A stretch of 61,326 bases of DNA. Source: Conoideocrella luteorostrata (lineage: Eukaryota; Ascomycota; Sordariomycetes; Hypocreales; Clavicipitaceae). Positions 23,301-36,758 of the stretch are shown here, one piece after another; the stretch's first letter is position 1; each line of letters starts with the position of its first letter. The translations under genes and the position numbers were made by a program. The DNA is taken from positions 1 through 61,326 of the forward strand of contig JASWJB010000267.1 of the NCBI GenBank assembly GCA_032433595.1. The letters run 5' to 3'. Under the pieces are notes generated by a model. It did no database searches. It was not told the origin of the DNA and was given only the letters and a program-made list of their open reading frames with translations.

Positions 23301-23540
23301 TCCTTGGGGTATCAGAGTGTCTCATAGAAAAGCCAGTCCCTGACACTGTACAACAAAATCTCGCTCCGTGCGCCGCTGCCTGATGCGGATAAAACGAATC
23401 AAGAGCACGTATCAATCAGTAATAACAAATGAAATACACATATCGTCAACAAATCATGCGCAAAATGCATGAAGTTAAAGGGAGAACCCTCTCAGTATCT
23501 GTCCACCTGGTTCACAATGTTTCTCTACGTCTTGAGATGC
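20374..23540. other. Long intergenic region, no supported gene
   Basis: This is the longest gene-poor stretch of the window (3.2 kb). It includes the promoter of the membrane-protein gene, palindrome copies at 21259-21279 and 22304-22316, poly-T tracts near 22852 and 22961, and a 9-bp tandem repeat. Minus-strand ORFs between 21011 and 21857 overlap one another in different frames and show no domain character. A non-coding RNA cannot be excluded by eye. Confidence 0.5.
21191..21222. repeat. 9-bp tandem repeat (GCCATCGTC)
   Basis: Three full copies and a partial fourth of GCCATCGTC occur in tandem within the long intergenic region. There is no supported coding context. Confidence 0.85.
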
Positions 23541-26500
23541 TCAAGCATCCGTCACCAAGTTCTCGCCTTGATCCAGTAGTTCTGTCACCCTTCTCATGTC
23601 GGTAATCAAGCTGCGTCCGAGCCCAACAAGTAGCAGCTTCTCTGCATTGGCAGGCAAGCCCAGATAAGTAGGAGGTTCGCGTTCAGGCAGCTTGTTAATC
23701 CATGCCATGAAGTCTTGAAAGCTCGTTCCGGAAGGAACAAGCAAGCCACCATCTGGGCCATCCACGAGTTTGTGCTCAACTTCATATGCATCTGGCGTTA
23801 GGAAAGAAGTAACCAACTGGCCAAGCAGCTTGAAGTCCCCTTCATCATCAATCTTTCCGCCGTACGTTTCGGTGACCAAGTAGCGAATCATCTCCCAAGG
23901 AATATTTTGCGGGGCAATATTGGTTCTATTGCCAGACACGCTGTCTAGCCAAGTATCAACGATAAATGCTGAGCATTCGTACTGTACAGGCAAGTTAGCA
24001 ATTGACCAATGAGAATATCAATCCAAGATAGATTCTAGGTTTAAAAAGTCTACTTACGTCGCTGTCGTTGAATTCCCAAAAACCGTTCCATCCAAGATCC
24101 GGCGCATATCGTAGTCGTTCCTGGGCAACAGCGTGAAAGAAGGAAATGAGTAGGTACAATCTTGCTCTCTCGACCGGGCTCTTGGTTGCCCGAGTTGAAA
24201 GTGAAGACATGGAGTCCTTCATATTTGCTCTGACTCCAGCAGGTTGCTCATACATGAGAACGCGAGATGCACGCAGAAGGTTGACAGGAATCTTGGGGCT
24301 TGACTCCATCGACAGAAATAGTCTGAAATCTTTCTGTGGGTTGAGTGCTTCCATGCGCTTCTCTAGACTCTGGAGCCAGGTAGGGGCCAGATGCACATTT
24401 TTGACCAGAACCCATGATCCATTCTGGGCGGCATTGCTGATGGCCTTGTCAGCACTGGCAAGCCCTTCGTTCGATCCCATGGCAATGTTGGTACACTTGA
24501 CATTCATCCTCTCTACCAGGTTGTCCACCTTGTAACTGGCGTCAAAGCCTGGGCTGGATACCAATGCAATTGGCAAGGTGGCAGACACTTGAGTAACAGT
24601 TTCCTTGAGGTCTTCAACAAAGTCGAATATGTCGCTACCAAACACATGGCCAACGAACCGCTCCGCAGCAGGTACAAAGCGATCCATTCGGAACAGCTTA
24701 ACGAGAAGCAAAGATAGTAGAGACTGGTCAATTGGGTCGGTTTTGTCATTCCAGATTTGAGGCACAACTGCTTCTGCCAGTTCTTCTGAGAAGAATCTGT
24801 CCCAATCACTTGTGGCTACACCATCGAGCTTCTCTTTCAAGACGCTCAGCTTCTTGGCCTTAATAAAGGCCTCGTCCTTCAAATGAGGAGTAGAGGAGAG
24901 ATCTTTGCCGTCTATGCGCTTGTCGAGGACAATATCAATAAGCGACTTGTCCATCTTATATGGCGAAGCCTGAGCGAGAAGCATCCCCAGCGTGATGCGA
25001 TCCTTCTGAAGTAGCCCGAGGGCAGTACGTTTGAAAGTGTTGACGAATAAATCCTGGACAATGATGTCACGGCGGGCGTTGTGATCGGTCTCGTTGGCTA
25101 AACCCTTGTTGCCATGAAGGACGGATTGGAATATATCCAAGAAGTACTGCAGTGAGAACTGATAGAAGTGATTGAGGAAATGAAGTTGGTCGAGCACAGC
25201 GAAAACGGCACTGCAAGAGCTGGCAATAACACCGTATTGCTTTGTAATTTCCTCAACCTCAGCCATAACACCCTCCGTGTTGCTCATCTTACCTGAAATC
25301 TCCGCTGCCTCAGTCTTGAGCCTCTCCAAGGTCTCTATCACGTTATCGTCGTCGAGGATATTGCCACGGGATTCGTTTAGCGCCTGCAGAAGCTGTTTCT
25401 CGAGTTGTCGCAAATGGACCTTGAATTCGCCTTGGAGTTTGATGAGATTGGTACGTCGCTCATCCACATCAGGCCGCTCGGACTTCAACACATCGTTGAG
25501 CGATTGAGTCTGGAGTGAGCTCTTCGTGACTGTGAAGTTGACAAAGGTAGTGCGACTACAAATATCTGGGGCAAATTGTGCCGATGGGTCGCGAGTGGAT
25601 AGGTAGATCTTGAAAGCAGGTGAGAAATCGATCTCCTGCTTACCAAGCTGTATAAGAACACGCCCGCCGGTTCGCTGATATTCTTTGTTCAGGACATGGT
25701 TGAGGATAGGATCTAAATGCTCCGCATCTTGGATAAGGATTGGGTTGCCAAACCGCAGGGAACTTTCCAGTTGCTTGGTAAAGGTATCATCCAAGAAGCT
25801 CGTGACAGTAAGCTTCCTGTCTTTGCACTCCCTCTGTAAGAATTCTGTGACTCTTCCTGATGGATCGATGATAAGAGGGTAACGATTGAATCGCTTGAGA
25901 ATAATCGCATTTTCAGTACAAAGATCATCAACAGGCAGAGTGTTTTCTTGCCAACCGAGACGCTCATCTGCGGTTGAAAGATATTCGGTAACTGGATTTG
26001 GAGACTTGTACTCGATTCCTGAGAGATGAAGTTGATGGCACCAATCGTCCATCATTGACTTTCGGAATGTCTGATCGTACAGACCGCTGTATGCCAGGAA
26101 CGCGGAAGCCGTAAGGACATCACCGACTAGCGTGCTGATTTGGGTCTCAAATGACTTACTGCCCTCCTCCCAACGAACTCTCTCGGATGAAAGGCTATCC
26201 AGCAGTCTAACACTTCGATCAACTTTGAATTGGACCTTGGACATCTCAGATTTGATTGCCTGGGTTTCGCTGATGAGTGCGGCATATTCAGTCTTGTAAG
26301 TGTCGATACTGGCTTCAAGCTCGGCAATGTTGTTCTCGACGGCTTTAGCCTCTGCCTTGGTCTGGAGAGCCTGTTCTTCCAGCTGGGTGACCTCCTCCTT
26401 GAGAGGGCCGACACGATCCAAAATATCCGAGTAATTTACCTGCGCAGCAACCCATTGTACAAGGGGGCCGCAGGCCTTTGAAGCCCGGTTGACCTTCTCA

Positions 26501-29500
26501 AACGTGAACTCGGGGTTGGAAAGGAAGTCGTTCCGCATCTTGTTTCTCAGGGACCTGGTCATCTGCTTCACGTTGTCAAACATGATGATGCTGGCAATGA
26601 AGTCATCCTTGCGCACGACGGCCTGCACGGCTTTCCAATCATTGATCTTGTGGCCAAGTAGAGTGCAGACGGCATCGAGTGCAAGCCTAACACCTGACGG
26701 CGGATTACCCATGGATCGTACTTCTGTCAGGTGCTGTCTCTTGATGTTGCTGACACTGGCCTTGGCTTCTTCGACAGCGGGCTCGGCTTTAGCCAAATCC
26801 TCCAATACCACCTTCTTTCTCTTCGCCACTTCTGCTTCCTGCTTCTCCAATGCTGCTTGAATTTCCAGCGACGTATTCTTCCTTTGTTCAGCCTCTCTCT
26901 GGTCGGCAACCATGCGTTGCAGCTTCTCGTTCGCTTCCGCGTCCTTCTGCTCGAGTTGTGTCGTTTTCTCCGCGAGACTGACACGCAAATCTCGGACCTT
27001 GTCTACAGTATCACGGAGCTTTTCGAGACCGACATTCAAATGACGTTGCTGTTCTTCCAGGTCCTCGCGTTTCTCCGTGTATAACTTAACATACTGGCCG
27101 ACAAAGTCCAAAAAGTGTCGGGGGGTGAGGAAAGTAACCTTCCTTTGCTGCCTATAGAGTTTCTCATTATATTTTTGCAGTGAATAATGAATGTGCACCA
27201 TTGAGTTGACGACTGCTTCGCGGTGGGATGGTGGTAAGTTGAGTCCGCGATATGCTACAGGTATGGTGTCCGGTGCCCGGAAAGTGCTGCGATCGAGGTC
27301 AATAGAATGTGTGAGCTCATGACCAACCTGGAAGAGAGCCTGATCTGACCAGTCTCCAAACCAGTTCAGCACACATCTGTTGAACAAAGCAGGGCTAGTG
27401 GCAGCCTTGGAGGAGAGGCCATCCTCCGGCGGGTTCATGGTGAACACCACGTGGAGATTGTTGACAATCTGCTGAGTGAACCACTTGTAAAGTTCTTCGG
27501 GAGAGTCTAGGTGTAGATTCTGGCGTTGGGCTCCTTCTTTGCAGGCAGTCATCAGCGCAGCATATTCATCCCCTTCAAACAGACCAGGGACTTCTGCGTT
27601 GGCGAGCAGAGTATTCATGCGCTCCAAGAAACCAGAATCCAAAACATTCGACTCGTCCATGATGAAGCAAATCTTCTCACCTTTGCAGCCACATCGTCTA
27701 AGCACATCACGTAGATCCTCGTCAAAATCTTCACCAGAATATTTGCCATGAACTTTGATCTGGAAGACCTTGAGGCCATTCATCCAAGCAACAAATCGTG
27801 AAAGCGTAGTCTTGCCACTACCACTTACGCCAATGAGAATGAGATGGCCTTGTGGTTGTCTGAAGACACGATCGATGCGCAGCACATGCTCCAAAACATC
27901 GTTAAAGAGAATGAGGGGAACGTCAACCTCTTCCTCGCAGAAGGTCTTAAGTCTCGCCTTGACGAATTCTCGGAGTTCCTCGCGGTCCACAGGGATGTAG
28001 TTCTTTGAAAGCCAATTGGAAAACAGAATAGGTCCACCAAGCGCCCGTTCTTCGTCAATATTGGGAAAGTGCTCTAGTGCAATTCGTCGTACGGCTTCAT
28101 CAGTCCATTTTCTCTCATCTTCAGCGACCAGGCGATCCTGGAAAAGGCGGAGAGCTTCGTGAGCCCATATACGAATCAATTCTTCAATGGACAAGTTCTC
28201 AAGTGGCTTGATAGCCTCATATACACCACGTACCCAACGGGTAAGTTCACGAGGACTGTAAACGTAGTGGGGCTGGATTTTGGGTGTAAATCTCTGTTGG
28301 GATTCAAGATAAAAGCGAACCATGGAATGTGTGAGTGCTTCTGCATATCCACGAAGTGCAGGAATGATTTTTAGGACAGCAGAATTGAACGTGCCATAGA
28401 TCTGGTTAAGGGACAGCTCCCCAGGATAGTCGACCATGATAAGTGGAGCGTGGCGCAGAAACCTGGCGCCCAGGGGAGTACGGCCGGCATCCGTTGGCGG
28501 ATTGCAGGCGCCAACAAACTGGACACGGTCCAAAGTGACCCATGACTTGTCAGACGTGCGCCAGAAACCATTATGTTCAACAAGCTGACGCAAGAAGGAA
28601 ATAGCTCGCTGCGTTCCGTAGTTATCGGGTGCAGGCAAGTTAATTTCGTCGCAAAAGACAACGAGCCAACGTCCGATCTGCGTGGGGGAAAGCATGACCC
28701 CATTGAGCGTCTTCTTGTACTCGCAGTATTGCTCAAAAGTCTTGATGAGAAGGTCAGGAGTAGTCGCGCTTGAGAAGTTGAGACCAACGACTTCCATATT
28801 GGGCAGCTTCCTGAGAGCACTGAAAAGAGTCATAGTTTTACCGGAACCTGGGGGGCCACAAAGCAGTAGAGGTTTGTGCTCGGCAAGCCAAGAGTATAGA
28901 ACATCCTCGTGGCGCACAGTATCCAGTGTTGGAATGACAACATCGGTTTGAATGATGGAATGAGTGTTGACTTCTATGCTTGGTACTTGGTTCTGCCAGG
29001 CCGTCCACTCAGCCTTGGGGAGGCTAACGTCGAAGTCAATCAGGGAACTTCTACCGTCTAACCCATCCAACGGTGGGGATCCAAAACTGGCAAAGGCACA
29101 AATGTCATCGCCAAATGCCTTTCGATCCGTCAGAGGGCAGTCGCCGGTGAGAGCCCAGACCAAAGCCAGGAGCAGCTTTTTCGGAATGAAAGCCTCGATT
29201 TGTTCAGCATCCAGTGGGAAGTCCGAGTGTTGACCGTTATACTCAATGACATCCCGGACAGCCTTGTTGAGCAATGAAAACAGGGTATTCAGTACGCGAG
29301 CAACCGTAAATTCCATGATATGATTGTACCTCTCTGCCTGCTCAAGAGCCCGAAGAATGAAGTTTTCAGATGACATATGAGCCTTCAACAAGTCTGCAAT
29401 CTCTCCCTGGATAACAAGCATCTTGGCAGGGGTTTGACCGGTGGCAAGGCTGTCTTCGTCGAGGTCCTCGAAAGGTACGCTACGAAGAGTCTCAAGGTAG

Positions 29501-32500
29501 TTTGTCACCATCATGTCTGACGAGACGGTGTCCTCGCTGAACCAAACCATACCGCATCTGCTGACAGTGGCGAGCGTGGCGTACTTCAATGTTTCCACTT
29601 CAAACATGATCCGGACATTGTGTGGTAAATTCAGACGCTCTCCATTCGGTAGCGTGAGAAGTTTGTTGTCATCAAGAACACTGTTCAAGTTCTCGACCCA
29701 CTCGGGATCGACATCACCGTCAAACACAATCCAGTGCCGCTTGGAATCTTCGCCACGAAGATTATCAACAATTTTGCGCAGAATACTTGTGAAAAGACCA
29801 TCTGTCCATTCACGGGTGGTGGCATCCAGGTTACCATACAAGGCTTCCTTCGACATGACCTTGGAATCAATGACGTGAGAGACACCCTCAATGCCTTCAA
29901 CCTTCTGAAGTGCATCAATCAGTAGTCTCCAGGCAGCAGACTTTCCGGTACCCGAGTTACCCACCATCATGACACCATGGTGGATCTTTTGAATCTGATA
30001 AAGCTGCAAAACTTTGGTCATCCACAGATCAGTCACCACAAGGTGTCGCTCCGCCGCTAGAGTTCGAATTGCTTCCTCCAAGTCTTTGAGGTTGGCAGGG
30101 ATATATTCAATTCCGGGGAAGCAGTCTTTTTCAATAGTGGACAGTATATCAACATCGGACTTGATGAGCTTAGGTGCAATAGTTTCCCGAATGCTCTGGA
30201 CGATGATCTCAGGTTCGACAATTTCTTCCGCGCCGAGATTACCATCAGTTAATCGAGCTCGCTTAAGACCACCGGAGCTGACCAGAACGCTTTTCAGAGC
30301 ACGCAGGCCAAAGTCGTAATGTGCTTGCTTGGAGAGCCTGCCCAAGCATTGGTCGAAAAACGGCACTGTTTGCTTGGACAACTGCTTGGCCTGGTTGAAT
30401 CCTTGAGAGTAAAGCATGACTTCAGCAATCAGCTCCTTGTCTGGTTTGGACATGGCTACGCTGCGGAACAGTTTCTTCAAGTTGTCAGGCAAGTTGGATC
30501 GGCCAGCATAACCAGGATTCATGGTAATGAAAATGCCTGTGTTTTCATTCACGCCTAGCTGGCGACCAACGAGCTCGATCTGGGATGATTTATCCTCAGC
30601 ACATTGTTTGAGGCCAAGTTGAATGTTTTGGATCTGCTGCGACACGGCAGACAGGATTCTCTCTTCAAGACGGTTGAACTCGTCAAAGCAGCCCCATGCT
30701 CCAACCTGGCAAATACCCAAGAAAATTCTGCCCATGGCCTGGAAGTCAAAAGTGTCGTCGCAGCAGAAGACTAGGGTAAATCGGCCAAGTTGAATGCCCA
30801 GCGCCTTCACGGATTCTGTCTTTCCAGTACCAGCAGGACCATATGGCGAGCCACCAAGACGCTGGCACAAAGCTTGCGTAAGTGTAAGGAAACAGCGATC
30901 GGTGAGTGGCGTTCGAACAAGGCGATCGGGGACGCCAAGATATTCGAAGCCGTAGTTGAGCCTGGCGTTGGCCATCTTGACGTGGAGACGATCAAGAAAA
31001 TCCCCTTCGGAAGTATATACATATCTCATCTGCAGTTGCCAGAGATAGTGACCATTAGACTCGGCGTTGTTCTTAATCAGTTTTTCGATGACGTCACGCT
31101 GGTGAACGCACTCCGTGATCATCTGTTCGCACTTCTTTCGCTGGATAACCTCCATGTCGCCCAAGACTGTTTCGGCAAGTACACGCAATACCTGTACTTC
31201 CCTGTCAAACAGCGTCTGCAAAGTTTGTCCGCCCGCGGTCAGTGATTTATCAACCGCTGTCGTCCAAGCCACCTGTGTAGCGAGAACAACAATCTGGCTT
31301 GGAAAATCTTCCATAAATTGATTCAGGGCAGCACCGTCAATAGCATTGGATTCGAATAGTGGCTTGTATCGGTCCTCTGCCTCAGCAAGTAGTTCAGCAA
31401 GTGTGGATTTCATACCGCCTTCGAGGAGTGCCAACCAGTCATTAATTCGAGGTGTCTTTGCCAATGAGATCTCTTTCTTCAACTTGACAGTCTCGCCTTC
31501 CTTGGAAGTAAACCCAGAAATCACAGTCTCGTCATCCATCACCAGTCCTGACAAGCCAGCGAACATCTTCTTGAAATGTTTAGCAATACGAAGTGTGTCA
31601 TTGCTGTTACCAATCATCTCCAAAAGATCCTCGTCACCAACGAAATAGAACCTGGGAAATGAAACCCGTTCTTTCTCTAAATATTCACCCAGGGCTTTTT
31701 GGATTTTGTTGAGCATTTCTGCCAGGCGTTCCAGAGACTTCTGCACATTAGGGATGTTAAGAACATCCAAGACATACGGAGTTTTGTTAGCCTTCTTCAT
31801 GACAGCAAGAAACTCGCTGTTGATATTCTGGAACCGGCCTGACTCAATGGGAAGCAGATGCTTTATGTCTGCATTGCCCGTGAAAACACCTTCGAGATAG
31901 ACCCATTGGCGCTGAACATCAATCCAGACATCGAAGAGAACGTGAACTCGATTCAGTTTGTCCTCCCAAGAGACGGCCTCTTCTTCGAATTCCTTGTAAT
32001 ACGGAGAGTGCTTCATAGCTTGCAATGAGTTGAGATTCTCACTACATTTGGCAAAGAGGTCATCCCATCCGCGTATAAGACGGCACTTACTCTGGTAGTT
32101 GACCATTTCAAGAGCATAGTTCTGCCAGGTTTCGCGGACTTGCTTCAAGAACTCTTCGAGAGCCATTTCTCCTTGGGCTTGGGCAATGATGTCCTTGACG
32201 ATGGCCTCAGTGGCGACAAGATTGAGATCCCAGACATCTCCCAAAGTCATGGAGCTAGGGGAGAAACGTTTTTGGGGCTTAATCTGCTTGTAGATCTTGA
32301 TCCAGTGACGTTCACGGATGGCGTCCGACTTCAAATCCGACAAGATAGGGTTGACCTTGAGGAAACTTCGCAACACGGATTGAACATGCTCAAAGGCAGC
32401 GTATTGTCTCATTCTGCTAGGCATCTCCTTTGTGCTTTTGATGAGATCGTCGACCTTTGACCGGACTTTCCGGGGTTGTACGGCTGTCCAAAGAATATCG

Positions 32501-35500
32501 CGCGTCTCGTTCAAGCTGGCCCAAATCGTAGACAAATTAGACCACACTGACTGGAAATCACGAACTTCCTCAAGGGTGGCATCGAGAGAGCTATCGCCGC
32601 TAATGGGAATGTCGAGAGCTTCCTTCGCCTTGATCACTTGCTGGAAGTCATCTTGCATGATAGCGATGCGAGTTTCGAACGCGCTCAAAGTAGCAGAGGC
32701 GACATCTGGCTGGATAGTACCGGAGACGGGCTTTTCCTCGTTCCACTGGGAAATTATTTCGGCGATGCGTTCATTAATTAGCTTGTCCTGCGCAATAATG
32801 TTGGCACGCATTGCATCAGACTGCTCCTCCATGATGCGCGACTTCTTCTCCAAAATCTCTTTCAGGGCTTCCCATTGGCTGTCAATTTGCTCAATGTGAA
32901 GCCAATCGTTGGGGAAGTGATATCGTTGTCTGACCAAAGTCGACTGGCCTTGGCGGAACATGTCAATCTCAGGAGCCCATAGCTTTACATTCCGCTTGCA
33001 GCTCTGGACGGCGGTGATAAACTGAACTGCCTGGACAGTCGATGAAGTGTCGGAGCTCTGACCCTCAAGCTGTTTGCGAGCCTTTTCAATCTCGGCATTG
33101 ACGTCTCGCATGCGATTACCTAGTCTGCTAGCAAACTTCATCAAGATCTCGTGTTGCCACTGATCATATTTGGCATTCACCTTCGTTTGGACCTGATCGT
33201 AGTCGACCGTGATATGACCGAAAGAGCGGCTGACTTCTTGAGTATCAAAAGTTGTGCGGACTTTGCGGATGTCTTGCAAACATTCAAGCCAGCGAGGCAA
33301 ATGATCTCCAAGCATATCGTACACTTGCTCAGACTGCAGGTCCCATAACGACTGAAACTGAAGCCACTTGTCTACATACGCGCCGATCTCTTGAAGCTTT
33401 TTCTCCACAGAGACGTAAACACCGTGAAGCATCTCCGCGCACTCGGTTGGCAGATCGGTAAACCGAGGCTCGGCGGCAGTATTCATGTTCAGGCTCATTT
33501 GGTAACGCGCAGCCTTAATCTTTCGTAGATTGCAGACAATGCCAAGCCAGTCATGCAGATGCAAGAACCAGCTTGCTCTAGCATACTCCAAGGGAGGGTC
33601 TAGATAGATGACTTGATTCCGCATAGCCAACTCAAGAACAAGACGCTTCATGGACGGGCCGGCTGGCTTGCTCTCTTCATCACCAAGCTTCTTACGCCTG
33701 CCCTCGTCCAAGGTCTCCTCTTCGAAAGCAGCGACCCAGGCATTGATGGCACCCTGAAGACGCTCCAATAACGATGACTGAATTTTCTGGTTCAGGTCTC
33801 GCACCCAAAACTCCAGATTGACATACTGTTCCAAATTCAGCTGGTCAACGGCAGTTTGAATGGTTTTCAGTCGAGATTGGAATGCAGAGGGCTCGTAAGC
33901 ACAGCTGCCGATATCCCTGAGCGCCTGTTCAACAGTAGCGTGTATATGGCCTAGGGACACAGCCTTGCTCTGAAGCACAGACACTGCAGCTGCAAAGCCT
34001 CGGATGAACATGCCGTGTTTGCTCTCATTGTTCTTGGAGAGGGCAAATTCAGGCCCTCCCGGAAGCATAGGGCGGGCCTGTCGTTGGTCCGCATAGAATA
34101 GCTCATGCGAGTTGATGAAGGATTCCCAGCGCAAGGGAACGCCATCACCGATCAGCTTGTACACATCGTTACGATAACCATTAAGGAGAACAGCTTCCTC
34201 GCCCATGGCAGAGATCCGTCGCAGTGTCTGAGACAATGTCCTTACGCTTTCCATCAGACTAACAGCATATGGGTATACTCTCTTCGCATCCTTAGACACG
34301 GTAGTGACGGCATGTGGTACAGAATACGATTGCCACGTCAGGTTGCGGGTCTCTTTGAAGAGAGTGATAATCTGAGAATCGAAGTTTACAGCAAGTTCAA
34401 GAATGCCCCCTGCGGATCGGACACGAGCAATTTCAAACAGTTGACCAGATATCGAGATTTTTCTTCTGCTCACATCGGTAAGCCATGCTTCGTAGATCCT
34501 GCCAGTATCGAGTTTATGCTTGAATAGTTCGCTCTCTTCTTGCAGCTTATGCCCTTCGGCATGAAGTGTCCAGTCAGGACCCAAAACAGCTTCAACCTTT
34601 CGCATGTAGCCATCTAGCTGGAGCTCAATCTGACGAGCCCAAATAATAGCTCCAGAGACGGGGGGGAGGTCACGAAGCTGAGCCATAGCGTGGGCTTCAG
34701 AGTGCCCGTATTGCTGCTTGAACCGTTCGTGTAGTCCATTGATTGCTTGCTTGACATGGTCCATAAGTTGATTCTGGTATTCTTGTATGGCACCACGGAT
34801 CTTGGGGCGAACAAAGAGAGCGTTGAATTTGGAAAAAACTCGAAACATTTCGTTGGCGGTTTTGGCAGTTGCGAGGCGATCACGAAGTCGCGCAATAATA
34901 GAATTTTCCACCCTTGTAGTACGTTCATTATACAAGTTTTCCGCGCGAACCCATCGTTCCTTGCCTTGTTCCGTAACATCCAGCAAATCGACATTCTGGA
35001 GTGCCTCCCAGGCCTGTCTGACTTCCTCGACCGCGTCTACATCACCAATCTCCTCAACAACAATGCCATTGGTGCCTGTGGTCTCGGTCACCCCTGGGAT
35101 GGTGGCTTTAGGGCCGAGGACGTTGACAATAGTTCGTTGCAGTTGCTCGTGGTTGTCACGAAAAGTACCAACATATTTGATTCGTGATTCGAGTTCAGAG
35201 TGCTTCTTGTTGATCTTGATGGGTATGAACTTTTCATTTCTGCGACGGGTTACTTCACGGGCCACGTTGGTAAACTCCTTCACATTTTCCTCCCAAGTGC
35301 GGAATATGCCGTCACAGGTACGCATGAGAGCTTGAAACTGCTGGAAATCGAGGTTCACGAGCTCTGTGCCAGGTAGAAGTCGATGCAACACATCATCAAG
35401 ATCGGCAGAGATGGCTTCGACCAGGGGCAGAGCTCGTCGGATAGGGTAGGGGCAAATTCTCAGCTTTTTGTTCAAATGACTAAAAATTTGAGCAATCGCC

Positions 35501-36758
35501 TCCTGAACTTTAGGTAGGGATGTAGTAGACAGGAGCTCATCCAAAGGAAAATCGCGCATGAGTTGGTTGTATTTTTGCACTTTCTCCATAGCCTCCTTCA
35601 ATCCCGTATCAGCGGTGAAACTGACGGTAGCTTGGAATCGCTTGGCATGCTTGAGAATCTCGAGCGTCAAGAGAACTCCTTCGCTTCGTAGTTGGCCTTC
35701 AATACCTTCTAAAGCCGACTCCATTGACAGCCAGAAGTTTACCTCTTGACTGGCTGTGCTAAACTCCTGGTTCGCGTTCGATGACGGGTCCTTTGTCATC
35801 TTGGTGATGCCCTGGATAGACTTAATCCATGCGTTGACGTTGGCTTGTAGTCTGTTGAGGAATGTGCTGTCCTGCAACAGATTTTGTGGGATCGCATCGA
35901 TGGATGGTCTGGTGTGTCGTGCTTCGGATTCGTCAAGGACGCTTTGAACGATGGAGTGGAATGTTAGCGATATCTCAGGAATATCAACATTTTGCTGCAA
36001 ATGTAGCAAACTCAGCTCGAGATCATTGAGCCTCTTCTTCGTGACCGGAATACCAGTCTTCGCATCGACATCAGAACGGCCCCTAGACCCATTTGCCAGC
36101 TGCTGGGATTTTGTGTTGGCATCGAAGTAAGGGACTAAAGCATGGTGGACCTGAGAGTGAAGAACCTCCCACGGAGAGAGGGAAGCGCCTTGCTCTCCCA
36201 CAGTGGCGTTAAGGGACGCAGGGCCGGGTAAGTTTGTAATAAATATTTGAGATGTAAGAGGTCGGGTCGGGTCGATGGGCTGTGGCGTCTTCAACAAGAC
36301 GAGTGATGCCACGGTCGTGGCGGACGAGGATATTTCTGTTGAAAGAGTGTAATAAAACGCTGATGGAACTATGTCATAGAACACAGGGAAGCGCGTCAGC
36401 CAAAGCTATCGATCAACCGGCGGATTCGTACGTCGTGTAGATGCATTTAGAACTTACCGGCAGTATCCGTCCCATTCTCGACAGCAGAAGAATGCGCAAT
36501 GTCCTTCTGAATATACAGAACGTTCTGGGTATCATTCGCAAAACGAGTACAACGCGAAACGGTTTCGGAATAGCGACTCTTGTGCAGCAAGTTTCCAGGC
36601 TGCTCAAGTTCTTCTTTCGAGGCACCGAGAGCAACCTGACAGACGGCCGCTAGATGCTCAACCACGCGTTCCGGTTCGATGGTTGGGAAGGCAGAAGCTG
36701 CTGCTGTTCCACCGTTGGGGGCAGCCACGGCATTCTGCACTGGAGATGACACCTCCAT
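23541..36758 (-). CDS. Cytoplasmic dynein heavy chain (NUDA/DYN1)
   Basis: Model: complement(23541..23981, 24058..36368, 36458..36758), 4350 aa, matching the length of fungal cytoplasmic dynein heavy chains. This minus-end microtubule motor drives nuclear migration, spindle positioning and retrograde endosome transport in hyphae. The N-terminal half is the tail and linker. The AAA+ ring has P-loops at AAA1 [10 protein letters not shown] (about 1943), AAA2 GNSGTGKS (about 2235), AAA3 GPPGSGKT (about 2603) and AAA4 [10 protein letters not shown] (about 2945). AAA1 also shows the CFDEFNRL Walker B. A heptad-rich stalk runs from about 3180 to 3500, interrupted by the microtubule-binding domain. 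Exon 2 is an uninterrupted 12.3 kb. The last intron splits at FNDSD|YECSAF. The ATG at 36758 (MEVSSPVQ) is used because the open frame's upstream end is not an ATG. Confidence 0.96.
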
